From Terrabacter sp. Root85 (GTDB lineage: Bacteria; Actinomycetota; Actinomycetes; Actinomycetales; Dermatophilaceae): a stretch of 61,404 nucleotides of DNA. Below are positions 32,754 to 42,311 of this stretch, one piece after another. Position 1 is the first letter of the stretch, and every line of letters starts with the position of its first letter. The stretch is taken from the NCBI RefSeq assembly GCF_001429185.1, contig NZ_LMIW01000013.1, positions 1 to 61,404 on the forward strand, in the 5' to 3' direction. Made by a program: the position numbers and the translations under genes. Under the pieces are notes generated by a model. It saw nothing but the letters and a program-made list of their open reading frames with translations, did no database searches and was not told the DNA's origin.

Positions 32754-33644
32754 GTGCGCGATTCGCTCGACATCGAGACTGTGAGTGCGGCCTTGGTCAC
32801 GTCCGGACGGCCGTGGCGCGAGGTGGAGTTCCACCCGGCCCTGGGGTCGACGAACACCCGGCTGCGGGAGCTGCTGACCGGGACGGCGGAGCAGACGGGG
32901 GCGTATGCCGCCGCGCGGGCTCTCGAGGACCGCGGACTGTGGTGGGTCGTCCTCACCGACCACCAGACCGGAGGACGCGGCCGCCTCGGCCGGGCCTGGA
33001 CGGTGCCAGACCGGGCCTCGCTCGCCGTCAGCGTCGCGGTACCGGTCGCCGACCCTGCCCAGGCGGGTTGGATGCCGCTGCTCGCCGGGCTCGCGCTGTC
33101 GCGAGCGGTGCGCCGGGTGACCGAGGCGACCGGCGCCGCGCTGACGGCCCGGCTCAAGTGGCCCAACGACGTGCTCCTCGTCGAGGACGGCGACCGCAAG
33201 CTGAGCGGCATCCTCTGCGAGCTCGTCACCGTCGGCTCCGGTCAGGCGGTCGTCGTCGGGACCGGCGTCAACATCGACCAGACCCGGGAGGAGCTGCCCG
33301 TCGACACGGCCACGTCCCTGGCGCTCGCCGGCGCCCGGGTGAGCCGGGAGGACCTCCTCGTCGCCTACCTCGACGAGCTCACGGCCGTGCTGGCCGGAGC
33401 CGGAGTCGGCACCGACGCGGCGGGTGCGTCCGGCGCAGCGGAGGTGCGAACGGCATACCGCGCGGCCTGCTCGACCATCGGGCTGACGGTGCGGGTGCAC
33501 CTGCCGACGGGTGACGCGGTCGAGGGAACCGCTGTCGGCGTCGACGACGACGGCGCCCTCGTCGTGCGCACCGACCACGGCGTTCGGACCTTTGCGGCCG
33601 GTGACGTCGTCCACGTCCGGCCCGCGGCCGGTGGACTGGCATGA
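32754..33644 (+). CDS. birA: Biotin-[acyl-CoA carboxylase] ligase
   Basis: A 296-residue biotin protein ligase, class I: catalytic domain first, with the biotin/ATP loop [10 protein letters not shown] at 73-82, the KWPNDVLL motif near 135 and GTGVNI; then the small C-terminal SH3-like domain. There is no N-terminal DNA-binding domain, so it is not a repressor of the BirA class II type. It biotinylates AccA. GTG at 32754 is preferred over 32748 because of the 7-nt spacing from TAGCCT. The gene is divergent from accD, which makes functional sense. Confidence 0.93.
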   Translation: MRDSLDIETVSAALVTSGRPWREVEFHPALGSTNTRLRELLTGTAEQTGAYAAARALEDRGLWWVVLTDHQTGGRGRLGRAWTVPDRASLAVSVAVPVADPAQAGWMPLLAGLALSRAVRRVTEATGAALTARLKWPNDVLLVEDGDRKLSGILCELVTVGSGQAVVVGTGVNIDQTREELPVDTATSLALAGARVSREDLLVAYLDELTAVLAGAGVGTDAAGASGAAEVRTAYRAACSTIGLTVRVHLPTGDAVEGTAVGVDDDGALVVRTDHGVRTFAAGDVVHVRPAAGGLA

Positions 33645-33651
33645 TCGGGCC

Positions 33652-34800
33652 ATGACCGAGCCGGGCACCCGAGGCACCCAGGGCGCCGACGGCCCCGAGC
33701 CCGTCGCGCGGGTGAGCGAGGACTACACGGAGCGGCTGCTGGGGCGTCCGCTCGAGCTGCGCCGCCGCGAGGTGAGCCGCGGCGCCGAGGTCTCCCTGCT
33801 GTCCGCACGCAAGTTCTGGCACGCGCTGGGCTTCCCCGTCGTCGACACCGACGACGAGCTGTTCACCGAGGCCGACCAGAAGGCGCTCGCCGCCGTCGCG
33901 GGCATCGTCCGGGACGGGCTGCTCGACGAGCCGACGGCGCTCGCGATGACCCGCGCCTTCGCCCGGTCGGCCGACCGTCTCGCAGGCTGGCAGTCGCAGC
34001 TCATCGCCGAGGCCGTCGAGAACCACATGAGCGCGGTCCTCGCCGACGAGGCCGACGACGACGAGCACGAGTCCCGCTCGGTGCCGAGCCTCGAGACCGC
34101 CACCGAGACGGCGAAGCGCCTCGCGGTCCTCACCGACCGCCTCGAGCCGCTCCTCGTCTACGCCTGGCGCCGGCACCTGTCGGCCACCGTCGCGCGCATG
34201 CTCGCCGACGCCGACCCCGAGTCCTACGGCATGACGAAGATGCGCTCGGTGGGCTTCGCCGACCTCGTCAACTTCACGGCCCTCGTCCGGCGGATGTCCG
34301 AGCGCGACCTCGCCCGGCTCGTGTCCCGCTTCGAGGCGCTCTCGGCCGACGTCATCACCGCGCACGGTGGCCGGCTCATCAAGACCGTCGGTGACGAGGT
34401 GCTCTTCACGACGATGGGCGCCGCGCCCGCAGCGGCCATCGCGCTCGACCTCGTCGACACGATGACCGACGACGACGTGCTGCCCGACGTGCGGTGCGGG
34501 ATGGCGCGCGGACCGATCATCTCCCGCCTCGGCGACGTCTTCGGCACCACGGTCAACCGCGCCTCGCGCCTGACCGCCGTGGCCCAGGCCGGGAGCGTCC
34601 TCGTCGACGCGACGATGGCGCGCGAGCTCGCGAGCCTCTCCGGCTTCGAGCTGACCGGCCAGCGCCGCCGCATCCTGCGCGGTGTCGGCCCCGTGACCCC
34701 CTCGCTGCTGCGCCGGGCGACGTCCGCCGGCCGCCGCTCCGTCTCGGGCGAGCCGCTCCCCGACACCTCCCACCGAGCCCCGTCGCGCACCGACGCGTGA
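33652..34800 (+). CDS. Adenylate cyclase with Rv1264-type N-terminal regulatory domain
   Basis: A 382-residue soluble class III adenylate cyclase. The N-terminal 180 residues are helical, with the [18 protein letters not shown] and FWHALGFP segments found in the autoinhibitory domain of the pH-sensing enzyme Rv1264. The catalytic domain keeps metal Asp204 (GFADLVNFT) and Asp248, substrate Lys244 (KTVGDEVLF), Asp295, Asn302 and Arg306, so it should be active as a homodimer making cAMP. ATG start 7 bp after the birA stop; an enoyl-CoA hydratase gene follows. Confidence 0.92.
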   Translation: MTEPGTRGTQGADGPEPVARVSEDYTERLLGRPLELRRREVSRGAEVSLLSARKFWHALGFPVVDTDDELFTEADQKALAAVAGIVRDGLLDEPTALAMTRAFARSADRLAGWQSQLIAEAVENHMSAVLADEADDDEHESRSVPSLETATETAKRLAVLTDRLEPLLVYAWRRHLSATVARMLADADPESYGMTKMRSVGFADLVNFTALVRRMSERDLARLVSRFEALSADVITAHGGRLIKTVGDEVLFTTMGAAPAAAIALDLVDTMTDDDVLPDVRCGMARGPIISRLGDVFGTTVNRASRLTAVAQAGSVLVDATMARELASLSGFELTGQRRRILRGVGPVTPSLLRRATSAGRRSVSGEPLPDTSHRAPSRTDA

Positions 34801-34820
34801 CCCCCGAAGGAGACCTTCGT

Positions 34821-35666
34821 ATGCCGTCAACGCCGACCGCAGCCGACGCCACCGCGAGCGCGGGGCCGGGTGAGCCCACCCTCGTGCGCGTCGAGCGCTT
34901 CGAGGACCCGGACCTCGCGCACGTCGCCGAGATCGTCCTCGACCGGCCCGAGGCGATGAACGCCGTGTCGACGGCGATGGCCCGCGCCATCGCTGCGGCC
35001 ACGGCCCGGGTCGCGGCGGACGAGTCGGTGCGCTGCGTCGTGCTGACCTCGAGCCACGCGAAGGCGTTCTGCGTCGGCGCCGACCTCAAGGAGCGCAACG
35101 GCTTCTCGGACGCGGACCTCATGGAGCAGCGCCCGATCGCCCGGGCGGCCTACACCGGCGTCCTCGACCTGCCGGTGCCGGCCATCGCCGCCGTCGACGG
35201 CTTCGCGCTCGGGGGCGGCTTCGAGCTGGCCCTGTCGTGCGACCTCGTCGTCGCGGGAGAGGGCGCCGTCGTCGGCCTGCCGGAGGTGAGCGTCGGGGTC
35301 ATCCCTGGTGGGGGCGGCACCCAGCTGCTCGTGCGCCGGGTCGGGTGGTCGCGGGCGGCCAGGGCCATCTTCACGGCCGCGCGTCTCCCGGCCCGCGAGG
35401 CCCTCGAGCTGGGCGCCGTCGACGAGGTCGTCGCTGCCGGGACGGCACGTGAGCGGGCCCTGGAGCTGGCCCGGACGATCGCGGCCAACTCGCCCGTCGG
35501 GCTGCGGAACGCCAAGCGCGCCATGCGTCTCGGCGCCGACGTGGGTCTCGATGCGGGCCTGGAGATCGAGGACGGCTGCTGGCGCGCGACGGCCTTCTCG
35601 GGCGACCGCCGCGAGGGTGTGGCCGCCTTCGCGGAGAAGCGGCGCCCGGTCTGGCCCGGTCGCTGA
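34821..35666 (+). CDS. Enoyl-CoA hydratase
   Basis: A 281-residue crotonase-family protein. The oxyanion hole region is FCVGADLKER, and both catalytic glutamates are present (Glu135 in GGGFELAL and Glu155 in GLPEVSVG), so true hydratase activity is likely. A tail of about 25 residues precedes the fold. The ATG follows a good ribosome binding site (gaaggaga). It may hydrate 2-enoyl-CoAs in beta-oxidation or branched amino acid breakdown. It lies 20 bp after the cyclase gene. Confidence 0.92.
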   Translation: MPSTPTAADATASAGPGEPTLVRVERFEDPDLAHVAEIVLDRPEAMNAVSTAMARAIAAATARVAADESVRCVVLTSSHAKAFCVGADLKERNGFSDADLMEQRPIARAAYTGVLDLPVPAIAAVDGFALGGGFELALSCDLVVAGEGAVVGLPEVSVGVIPGGGGTQLLVRRVGWSRAARAIFTAARLPAREALELGAVDEVVAAGTARERALELARTIAANSPVGLRNAKRAMRLGADVGLDAGLEIEDGCWRATAFSGDRREGVAAFAEKRRPVWPGR

Positions 35667-35774
35667 GGCCCCATCTGCCGTGTCGCAGGGGCGTCAGGGT
35701 GCAAAACGGGTGGTTGTCGATAGGCTCACGACGGTCGGTGCACCCCCGGGCCGGCAGATCCTGAGGACGGTGAC

Positions 35775-36452
35775 ATGACCCGAGTGCTCCTGGCGGAGGA
35801 CGACCCAGCCATCTCCGAACCGTTGGCGCGTGCGCTGCGGCGAGAAGGCTACGACGTCGACGTGCGCGAGGACGGTGTCGCTGCGCTCGACGGTGCCAAG
35901 GAGAACCCCGACCTCGTGCTCCTCGACCTCGGCCTGCCGAAGATCGACGGGCTCGAGGTGTGTCGCCGCATCCGGGCCGAGGGCCGCGCCATCCCCGTCC
36001 TCATCCTCACGGCCCGCGCCGACGAGGTCGACACGGTCGTGGGGCTCGACGCCGGCGCCGACGACTACGTCACCAAGCCGTTCCGCCTCGCCGAGCTGCT
36101 CGCACGGGTGCGGGCCCTGCTGCGGCGCACCCCCACCGAGGCCGTCCCGTCCGGTGAGCTGGTCCGCATCGACTCCGACGGCCGTCGCGCCTGGTTCAAG
36201 GGCGAGGAGCTGCAGCTGACGGCCAAGGAGTTCGACCTGCTGCGGGTGCTCGTGCGCGAGCAGGGCAAGGTCGTCTCGCGCGAGCAACTGATGCGCGAGA
36301 TCTGGGACACCGCGTGGTTCGGGTCGACGAAGACCCTCGACATGCACATCTCGGTGCTGCGCCGGAAGCTCGGCGACGACGCGACGTCCCCGCAGTACAT
36401 CGCCACCGTCCGTGGCGTCGGCTTCCGCTTCGAGCGCCCCCAGGTCGACTGA
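35775..36452 (+). CDS. Two-component response regulator (OmpR/PhoB family)
   Basis: A 225-residue regulator: receiver domain (residues 1-120) with acidic pair Glu8/Asp9-Asp10, phosphoacceptor Asp51 (LVLLDLGLP), the ILTAR switch Thr and DDYVTKPF Lys; then a winged-helix DNA-binding domain (130-222) with LTAKEFDLLRVLV and TVRGVGFRFE. The kinase gene starts 2 bp after its stop. A TAGGCT sequence at 35722-35727 may be part of its promoter. The stimulus is unknown. Confidence 0.95.
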   Translation: MTRVLLAEDDPAISEPLARALRREGYDVDVREDGVAALDGAKENPDLVLLDLGLPKIDGLEVCRRIRAEGRAIPVLILTARADEVDTVVGLDAGADDYVTKPFRLAELLARVRALLRRTPTEAVPSGELVRIDSDGRRAWFKGEELQLTAKEFDLLRVLVREQGKVVSREQLMREIWDTAWFGSTKTLDMHISVLRRKLGDDATSPQYIATVRGVGFRFERPQVD

Positions 36453-36454
36453 CC

Positions 36455-37483
36455 GTGCGCCGGGTGCTCGACCGGATGGCGCTCGTCGTGGCCGTCGTGT
36501 GCGCCGGGCTCGTCGTGCTGCTGTCGACGGCGGTCGTCGCCTGGGCCGTGACGCAGCAACCCGGCACCGTCACCGCCTGGATCGCCTCCGACCCGTCCGT
36601 GGGGATCGCCCGGTTCGGGGCCGTCATGCTCGGGATCGGCGCGCTGAGCGGTGGCGCGGCCTACGTCGCAACCCTGGGCACCCGGGCGCACGTCGAGCAG
36701 TCCTCCCAGGAGCTCGTCCACCTCGCCACCCGCTTCGCCGCGGGGGAGGCGCGCCTGACGCCGGTGCACTCGGACATCGACGAGATCGACCACGTGTCGG
36801 GCGTCATGACCCGTCGGGCCCACGACATGACGAAGTCGCTCGCGGCCGAGCGCGACTTCGCCGCGGACGCCTCGCACCAGCTGCGCACCCCGCTCACGGC
36901 CCTGCTCATGCGGCTCGAGGAGATCTCCGAGACCGACGACGCCGAGGTCGTCAAGGAGGAGGCGACGATCGCGATCGCCCAGGTCGAGCGGCTGACCCGC
37001 GTCGTCGACGACCTGCTCGGTCGCACCCGCGGCTCCGGTGGGCCGTCGCCGGCCGTGTCGCTGGACTCCGTCATCGCCGCCCTCCAGCGGGAGTGGCAGC
37101 CCGCCTTCGAGCAGGCCCGCCGCTCGGTGCGGGTCCGTGGCGAGCGCGGCCTCTTCGTCCGGTCGACGCCGGTCGCGCTCTCGCAGGTGCTCTCGACGCT
37201 CCTCGAGAACTCCCTCGTCCACGGACGGGGCACCGTCGACGTGCATGCACGTCGTTCGGGCCCGTCGGTCATCGTCGAGGTCAGCGACCAGGGCGACGGC
37301 GTGCCCGCCGCCATGGCCCCGCACATCTTCGAGCGCTCGGTCAGCAGCGGAGCCGGGGGCAGCACCGGACTCGGGCTGGCCCTCGCCCGCGACCTCGCGG
37401 AGTCCAACGGTGGTCGCCTCGACCTCGTCCAGGCCCAGCCGGCGCGCTTCGCCCTCTTCCTCTCCGAGGCCGAGACCGACTGA
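36455..37483 (+). CDS. Sensor histidine kinase
   Basis: A 342-residue membrane kinase. Two membrane helices (about 10-32 and 50-70) enclose a very short extracytoplasmic loop of under 20 residues, so the signal is probably sensed in or at the membrane. A HAMP-like linker is followed by the HisKA domain with His141 in ASHQLRTPL and the ATPase domain with ENSLVHG (N box), DQGDGVP (G1) and GGSTGLGLALA (G2). It is partnered with the response regulator 2 bp upstream. Confidence 0.93.
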   Translation: MRRVLDRMALVVAVVCAGLVVLLSTAVVAWAVTQQPGTVTAWIASDPSVGIARFGAVMLGIGALSGGAAYVATLGTRAHVEQSSQELVHLATRFAAGEARLTPVHSDIDEIDHVSGVMTRRAHDMTKSLAAERDFAADASHQLRTPLTALLMRLEEISETDDAEVVKEEATIAIAQVERLTRVVDDLLGRTRGSGGPSPAVSLDSVIAALQREWQPAFEQARRSVRVRGERGLFVRSTPVALSQVLSTLLENSLVHGRGTVDVHARRSGPSVIVEVSDQGDGVPAAMAPHIFERSVSSGAGGSTGLGLALARDLAESNGGRLDLVQAQPARFALFLSEAETD

Positions 37484-37512
37484 ACGCCGACGGGACCCCC
37501 TGTCTGCCGGGG

Positions 37513-37518
37513 TAGGGT
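37513..37518 (+). promoter_or_regulatory. -10 box of GtrA gene (TAGGGT)
   Basis: TAGGGT lies 6 nt before the GTG at 37525, so this gene can be transcribed separately from the two-component system. Confidence 0.6.
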
Positions 37519-37524
37519 GCCCCG

Positions 37525-38178
37525 GTGAGGCGCCTGCATGAGTTCCTGTTCGTGCGCCACCGGCACAACTGGCTGCTGCTGCTCCGGTTCGCGGCCGTGG
37601 GCGTCTCGGGCGTGCTCGTCAACCTCCTCACCCTCGTCGTCGTCAAGAAGCTCGGGCCGAGCTTCGACCAGGCGATCGTCGGCGTCCCGGGCACGGAGTT
37701 CAACGTCCGCTGGTACCACGTCTACTCGACCATCGCCTTCCTCGTCGCGAACCTCTGGAACTTCCAGCTCAACCGCACGTGGACCTTCCGCACGACCAAG
37801 CACGCCCGCTGGTGGCACGAGTACTGGCCGTTCCTCGCCGTGGGCCTGCTCGGTCAGGTCATCGGCCTCGTGCTGCTGACGCTCCTCATGCACCTCGACT
37901 CACCGATCCACCTCTCGCCGACGGTCTTCGACGACTCCACGGGCTTCCGCACCCGGCTCTACTGGGCGCAGCTCATCGTCATCGCCGTCGTCACGCCCGT
38001 GTCGTTCGTGCTCAACAAGCTGTGGACCTTCGCGGCCGTGCGTGCCCACCACCCCGACCTCGCCGACCCCAGCCACGTCGAGGCGGTGCTCTCCGACGAG
38101 GGGGACGAGGCCGCCGGCTCGAGCGACGCGGACCGGCGCGCCGGAGCGGTCCCGGGGCGCCACGACCCGCTCCGCTGA
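37525..38178 (+). CDS. GtrA family membrane protein
   Basis: A 217-residue GtrA-like protein with four membrane helices (about residues 18-40, 70-88, 98-118 and 150-170), including the family motif NFQLNRTWTFR at the end of helix two and FVLNKLWTF at the end of helix four. GtrA proteins are thought to help move polyprenyl-linked sugars across the membrane. A charged tail of about 45 residues follows. It sits between a two-component system and purK with no obvious pathway link. Confidence 0.88.
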   Translation: MRRLHEFLFVRHRHNWLLLLRFAAVGVSGVLVNLLTLVVVKKLGPSFDQAIVGVPGTEFNVRWYHVYSTIAFLVANLWNFQLNRTWTFRTTKHARWWHEYWPFLAVGLLGQVIGLVLLTLLMHLDSPIHLSPTVFDDSTGFRTRLYWAQLIVIAVVTPVSFVLNKLWTFAAVRAHHPDLADPSHVEAVLSDEGDEAAGSSDADRRAGAVPGRHDPLR

Positions 38179-38185
38179 CGGCGAC

Positions 38186-38191
38186 TACGCT
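38186..38191 (+). promoter_or_regulatory. -10 box of purKE (TACGCT)
   Basis: TACGCT lies 8 nt before the purK GTG, in the 21-bp gap after the GtrA gene. Confidence 0.5.
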
Positions 38192-38199
38192 TAGGCGTC

Positions 38200-39396
38200 G
38201 TGACCCAGCCGAAGCGCGCCCCCGGAGGATTCCCCGTCGTCGGCGTCGTCGGCGGCGGACAGCTGGCCCGCATGATGCAGGGCCCCGCCGTCGAGCTGGG
38301 CGTCCAGCTGTCGGTGCTTGCCGAGAGCGACACCGCGGCAGCGGCCCTCGTCGTGCCGAGCTCACCGGTCGGTGAGCACACCGACCTCGAGACGGTCCGC
38401 GCCTTCGCGCAGCACTGCGACGTCGTCACCTTCGACCACGAGCACGTGCCGCCGGCCGTCCTCGAGGCGCTCGAGGCCGACGGGGTGGCCATCCACCCCA
38501 CGCGCGCCGCCCTCAACTTCGCCCAGGACAAGCTCGCGATGCGCGAGCGCCTCACCGCCCTCGGGATCGCGTGCCCCCGGTGGGCGCGTGCCACCTCCGC
38601 CGAGGAGGTCACCGCCTTCGGTGACGACGTCGGCTGGCCGATCGTCGCCAAGACCCCGCGCGGCGGCTACGACGGCAAGGGCGTGGCGGTCGCCTCCTCG
38701 GCCGACGACCTCGCGGACTGGATCTCGCGGATCGGCGAGCCCGGCCCGCTCGAGCACGGCCTGCTCCTCGAGGAGAAGGTCGACTTCGTGCGGGAGCTCG
38801 CCGTCCTCATCGCCCGCAGCCCGTCCGGCCAGGCCGCGGCGTGGCCCGTCGTCGAGACGGTCCAGACCGACGGCGTCTGCACCGAGGTGCTCGCCCCCGC
38901 CCCGGCGATCGACCCGGACCTCGCGTCGGTGGCCACCGAGGCCGCACTGCGCATCGCCGGCGAGCTCGGCGTCACGGGCGTGCTCGCCGTCGAGATGTTC
39001 GAGGTGCGCCCCGGCACGGGCGGCACGTCGGCCTACGTCGTCAACGAGCTGGCGATGCGTCCGCACAACAGCGGTCACTGGTCGATGGACGGAGCCGTCA
39101 CCGGACAGTTCGAGCAGCACCTGCGTGCCGTGCTCGACCTGCCCCTCGGCGACCCGCGCCCCCGGGCGCCGTGGACCGTCATGGCCAACGTCCTCGGCGG
39201 CGACTACGAGCACCTCTACCCCGCGTACCGCCACATCATGGCCCGCGACCCCGGCGCCAAGGTGCACGTCTACGGCAAGGGCGTGCGGCCCGGCCGCAAG
39301 ATCGGGCACGTCAACGTCAGTGGAGCCGACCTGGACGACGCCCGCGAGCGCGCCGGGCACGCGGCCGACTACCTCAGAGGAGTGATCACCGAATGA
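38200..39396 (+). CDS. purK: N5-carboxyaminoimidazole ribonucleotide synthetase
   Basis: A 398-residue ATP-grasp enzyme that carboxylates aminoimidazole ribonucleotide in purine synthesis. It shows the N-terminal [10 protein letters not shown] nucleotide motif, the glycine loop [14 protein letters not shown] and [12 protein letters not shown] at the active site. The GTG start follows a TACGCT box. It overlaps purE by 4 bp (ATGA), so the product passes straight to PurE. Confidence 0.95.
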   Translation: MTQPKRAPGGFPVVGVVGGGQLARMMQGPAVELGVQLSVLAESDTAAAALVVPSSPVGEHTDLETVRAFAQHCDVVTFDHEHVPPAVLEALEADGVAIHPTRAALNFAQDKLAMRERLTALGIACPRWARATSAEEVTAFGDDVGWPIVAKTPRGGYDGKGVAVASSADDLADWISRIGEPGPLEHGLLLEEKVDFVRELAVLIARSPSGQAAAWPVVETVQTDGVCTEVLAPAPAIDPDLASVATEAALRIAGELGVTGVLAVEMFEVRPGTGGTSAYVVNELAMRPHNSGHWSMDGAVTGQFEQHLRAVLDLPLGDPRPRAPWTVMANVLGGDYEHLYPAYRHIMARDPGAKVHVYGKGVRPGRKIGHVNVSGADLDDARERAGHAADYLRGVITE

Positions 39397-39926
39397 CCGA
39401 GAGCACCGAGCCCGTCGTCGGCATCGTCATGGGCAGCGACAGCGACTGGCCCGTCATGCGCGAGGCAGCCCGTGCGCTCGAGGAGTTCGGGATCCCCTAC
39501 GAGGCCGACGTCGTGTCGGCCCACCGGATGCCCGACGAGATGATCGCCTACGGCCAGGACGCCGCCCGGCGCGGCCTCCGCGTCGTCGTCGCCGGCGCCG
39601 GGGGAGCGGCGCACCTGCCCGGGATGCTCGCGTCGGTGACGCCGCTCCCGGTCGTCGGGGTGCCGGTGCCCCTGAAGTACCTCGACGGCATGGACTCGCT
39701 GCTCTCGATCGTCCAGATGCCGGCCGGCGTGCCGGTCGCGACCGTCTCGATCGGCGGCGCCCGCAACGCGGGCCTGCTGGCGGCGCGCATCGTCGGCACC
39801 GGCTCCGACGAGCTCGCCGCCGACGTCCGCGAGCGCATGATCGCCTTCCAAGCCGACCTGCGCGACGAGGCGCACGCCAAGGGAGCGTCGCTGCGCGAGC
39901 AGGTCGCCCGCGGCCTCACCGACTGA
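39393..39926 (+). CDS. purE: N5-carboxyaminoimidazole ribonucleotide mutase
   Basis: A 177-residue class I PurE that moves the carboxyl group from N5 to C4 of the imidazole. It shows the phosphate-binding GSDSDWPVM near the start, His44 in SAHRMPDEM, and the [10 protein letters not shown] active-site loop. Start codon overlaps the purK stop. Confidence 0.95.
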   Translation: MTESTEPVVGIVMGSDSDWPVMREAARALEEFGIPYEADVVSAHRMPDEMIAYGQDAARRGLRVVVAGAGGAAHLPGMLASVTPLPVVGVPVPLKYLDGMDSLLSIVQMPAGVPVATVSIGGARNAGLLAARIVGTGSDELAADVRERMIAFQADLRDEAHAKGASLREQVARGLTD

Positions 39927-39981
39927 GCCGGCGCCGCTCCCACGGGCGACCAGGGACCGGGCAGACGGCAGACGCCCTCGG

Positions 39982-40659
39982 TCAGCCCGGCGGCGCGAGG
40001 AAGCCGCGCACGGCCGCCGTGAACACGACGGGCTGGTGGGCGTGGACGAGGTGCCCCGCGTCGATGCGCACGAGGCGACCGTCGGCGACGGTCTCGGCCA
40101 TCTCGGCGACGTGCTCGGCCGGCATGGGGCTGCTCGGGCCGCCCCAGACGACGAGGGTCGGGGCGGTGACAGCGGCGACGACCTGCGGCCACCCCGGGTC
40201 GGGCTCGTCGATCTGCGCGCGCACCTGGAGCACCGCCTCCCAGTCGACGGCGAGGTCGCCGTCGGGGCGCTCCGGCGGGCGGGGGTCGCGAGGGTGGGGG
40301 ACCGGCACGTCCTCGAGGACGAGGCGCCGGACGAGGTCGGGGCGACCGCTCGCGAGGACGCAGGCGACGAGGCCTCCCAGCGAGTGGCCGACGACGTCGA
40401 CCGGACGGCCCTGCTCGGCCGCCACGGAGTCGGCCACCATGACGACGTCCTCGGCCAGCTCGGCCAGCGCATAGCTGCCGGGCCAGGGGCTCTCGCCGTG
40501 CCCGCGCAGGTCGACGGCCACGACGAGGCGGTCGACGGCGAGACCGGCCGCCACGTCGGCCCAGTCCGCCGACGTGTCGCCCGTGGCGTGCACGAGCAGG
40601 ACGGAGGGCAGCCCGCTCGGCACGCCCCAGCGCTGCTCGTGGAGGACGACCGCCGCCAT
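39982..40659 (-). CDS. Alpha/beta hydrolase
   Basis: A 225-residue alpha/beta-hydrolase with the nucleophile elbow GHSLGG (Ser93), the oxyanion strand LLVHATGD and a C-terminal DAGHLVH that supplies the catalytic His. The DLRGHGES motif after strand 4 is typical of esterase/lactonase/peroxidase relatives. Substrate unknown. It lies 7 bp after the CoA-binding protein gene on the same strand and is convergent with purE. Confidence 0.9.
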   Translation of the reverse strand: MAAVVLHEQRWGVPSGLPSVLLVHATGDTSADWADVAAGLAVDRLVVAVDLRGHGESPWPGSYALAELAEDVVMVADSVAAEQGRPVDVVGHSLGGLVACVLASGRPDLVRRLVLEDVPVPHPRDPRPPERPDGDLAVDWEAVLQVRAQIDEPDPGWPQVVAAVTAPTLVVWGGPSSPMPAEHVAEMAETVADGRLVRIDAGHLVHAHQPVVFTAAVRGFLAPPG

Positions 40660-40666
40660 CGTGGCG

Positions 40667-41131
40667 TCAGTCGGTGACGGCCGAGGCGCCGTCACCCGGC
40701 TGGATGCGGGGGTACTCGATCTTGGGGCAGGTGTCCATGACGACCGCGAGTCCGGCCGCCTCCGCGCGAGCGGCGGCCTCGTCGTCGATGACCCCGAGCT
40801 GCAGCCACAGCGCCTCGATGCCGAGCCGCTCCCGCTCGGCGATCGCCTCGTCGACGACCTGCCCGACGCGGCCGCTGTTGACGAAGCAGTCGACGACCTT
40901 GACGACGGTGCCGTCCGGGATGTCGGCCAGCGTCGCGTAACCCGTCGCGCCGTGCACCGTCGCCGCGCTCGGGTGCACAGGCACGAGGCGGATGCCGAGC
41001 TCGCGCTGGAGCCACAGGGACACGCGGTAGGCGGTGCGGTCGGGGTTGTCACCGAGACCGACGACGGCCCACGTGGCCGGGGTGTGGAGCAGGTCCCGGA
41101 TGACGTCGGGGTCGTTGTGGTGCGGACTCAT
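40667..41131 (-). CDS. CoA-binding domain protein (YccU-like)
   Basis: A 154-residue single-domain CoA-binding Rossmann protein. It has the TWAVVGLGDNPDRTAYRV opening, VPVHPS, and the WLQLGVIDDEA segment characteristic of the YccU family (the CoA_binding_2 domain also found in succinyl-CoA synthetase relatives). The biological role is unknown. A GAAGAT sequence 6 nt before the ATG is a weak -10 candidate. Confidence 0.9.
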   Translation of the reverse strand: MSPHHNDPDVIRDLLHTPATWAVVGLGDNPDRTAYRVSLWLQRELGIRLVPVHPSAATVHGATGYATLADIPDGTVVKVVDCFVNSGRVGQVVDEAIAERERLGIEALWLQLGVIDDEAAARAEAAGLAVVMDTCPKIEYPRIQPGDGASAVTD

Positions 41132-41205
41132 CCCGTCATCTTCACACGTCTGCGTGCCGGGATCGCGCCCCGACGGGGTCCAGCCGACCGTGGTTGGATG
41201 GCGGG

Positions 41206-42225
41206 ATGCGATTCGGAATGTTCGTTCCCCAGGGCTGGCGTATGGACCTCGTCGGCATCGAGCCGGCCCAGCAGTGGGAAGCCATGGTCAACCTCGCCAA
41301 GCACGCCGACGACGGAGACGTCTTCGAGTCCATCTGGGTCTATGACCACTTCCACACCGTGCCGCAGCCCTCGAGCGAGGCCACGCACGAGGCGTGGTCG
41401 CTCATGGCGGGCTTCGGCGCCGCCACGAGCCGGGTGCGGCTCGGGCAGATGTGCACGTGCATGGCCTACCGCAACCCCGCCTACCTCGCCAAGGTCGCCG
41501 CGACCGTCGACGTCATCTCCGGCGGCCGCACCGAGATGGGCATCGGCGCCGGCTGGTACGAGCACGAGTGGCGCGCCTACGGCTACGGCTTCCCCAAGGC
41601 GGGCGACCGCCTCGGCGCGCTCCGCGAAGGCGTCCAGGTCTTCCGCGACATGTGGACGAAGGGCTCGGCGACGCTCGACGGGAAGTACTACCAGGTCCAC
41701 GGCGCCCTCTGCGCGCCCCGTCCCCTGCAGGGCACGAGCCACCCTGGCAGCGCACTCAACGGCATCCCGATGTGGATCGCCGGCGGCGGCGAAAAGGTGA
41801 CGCTGAAGATCGCGGCGGAGTACGCCGACTACACGAACTTCGACGGCAGCCCCGAGGGCTTCGACCACAAGAGCGCGATCCTCAAGGGCCACTGCGACGA
41901 CCGCGGTCGCGACTTCGGCGAGATCGTTCGCTCGGCCAACTACAACGTCGTCATCGGCGAGACCGACGCCGACGTCGAGGACCGCCTCCAGTTCTACGGC
42001 GAGCTGCTCCGCAAGGGCGGCGTGGCCGACGACAAGGCCGCCGCTGCCGTCGAGGACCTCCGCAAGCAGCCCGCCGTGGGGACGCCCGACAAGATCGTCA
42101 CGATGCTCAAGGACATGGAGGCCCGCGGGATGACGTATGCCATCACCTACTTCGCGGAGGCCGCCTACGACCGCTCGGGCATCGAGCTCTTCGAGCAGAC
42201 CGTCGCTCCCGAGCTCACGGCCTGA
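41206..42225 (+). CDS. LLM-class F420-dependent oxidoreductase
   Basis: A 339-residue luciferase-like TIM-barrel protein. It shows the early VYDHFHTVP segment, the RLGQMCTCMAYRNPAYLAK segment, and GGRTEMGIGAGWYEHEWRAYG, typical of F420-dependent members. The family uses reduced F420 (or FMN) to reduce diverse substrates; the substrate cannot be told. The ATG at 41206 is preferred because the family N-terminus MRFGMFVPQG starts there. Confidence 0.92.
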   Translation: MRFGMFVPQGWRMDLVGIEPAQQWEAMVNLAKHADDGDVFESIWVYDHFHTVPQPSSEATHEAWSLMAGFGAATSRVRLGQMCTCMAYRNPAYLAKVAATVDVISGGRTEMGIGAGWYEHEWRAYGYGFPKAGDRLGALREGVQVFRDMWTKGSATLDGKYYQVHGALCAPRPLQGTSHPGSALNGIPMWIAGGGEKVTLKIAAEYADYTNFDGSPEGFDHKSAILKGHCDDRGRDFGEIVRSANYNVVIGETDADVEDRLQFYGELLRKGGVADDKAAAAVEDLRKQPAVGTPDKIVTMLKDMEARGMTYAITYFAEAAYDRSGIELFEQTVAPELTA

Positions 42226-42250
42226 CGCTCCCGCTCCGAACCCGCCGTTC

Positions 42251-42290
42251 GAGGTGATGCCGGCACCCACGTGGGTGCCGGCATCACCTC
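42251..42290. terminator. Strong bidirectional terminator
   Basis: A perfect 40-bp palindrome (20-bp arms, about 18 bp of stem in practice) lies between the convergent LLM gene and the legionaminic acid operon. Confidence 0.85.
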
Positions 42291-42311
42291 GATCCGGGAC
42301 GGAAGGGTGGC

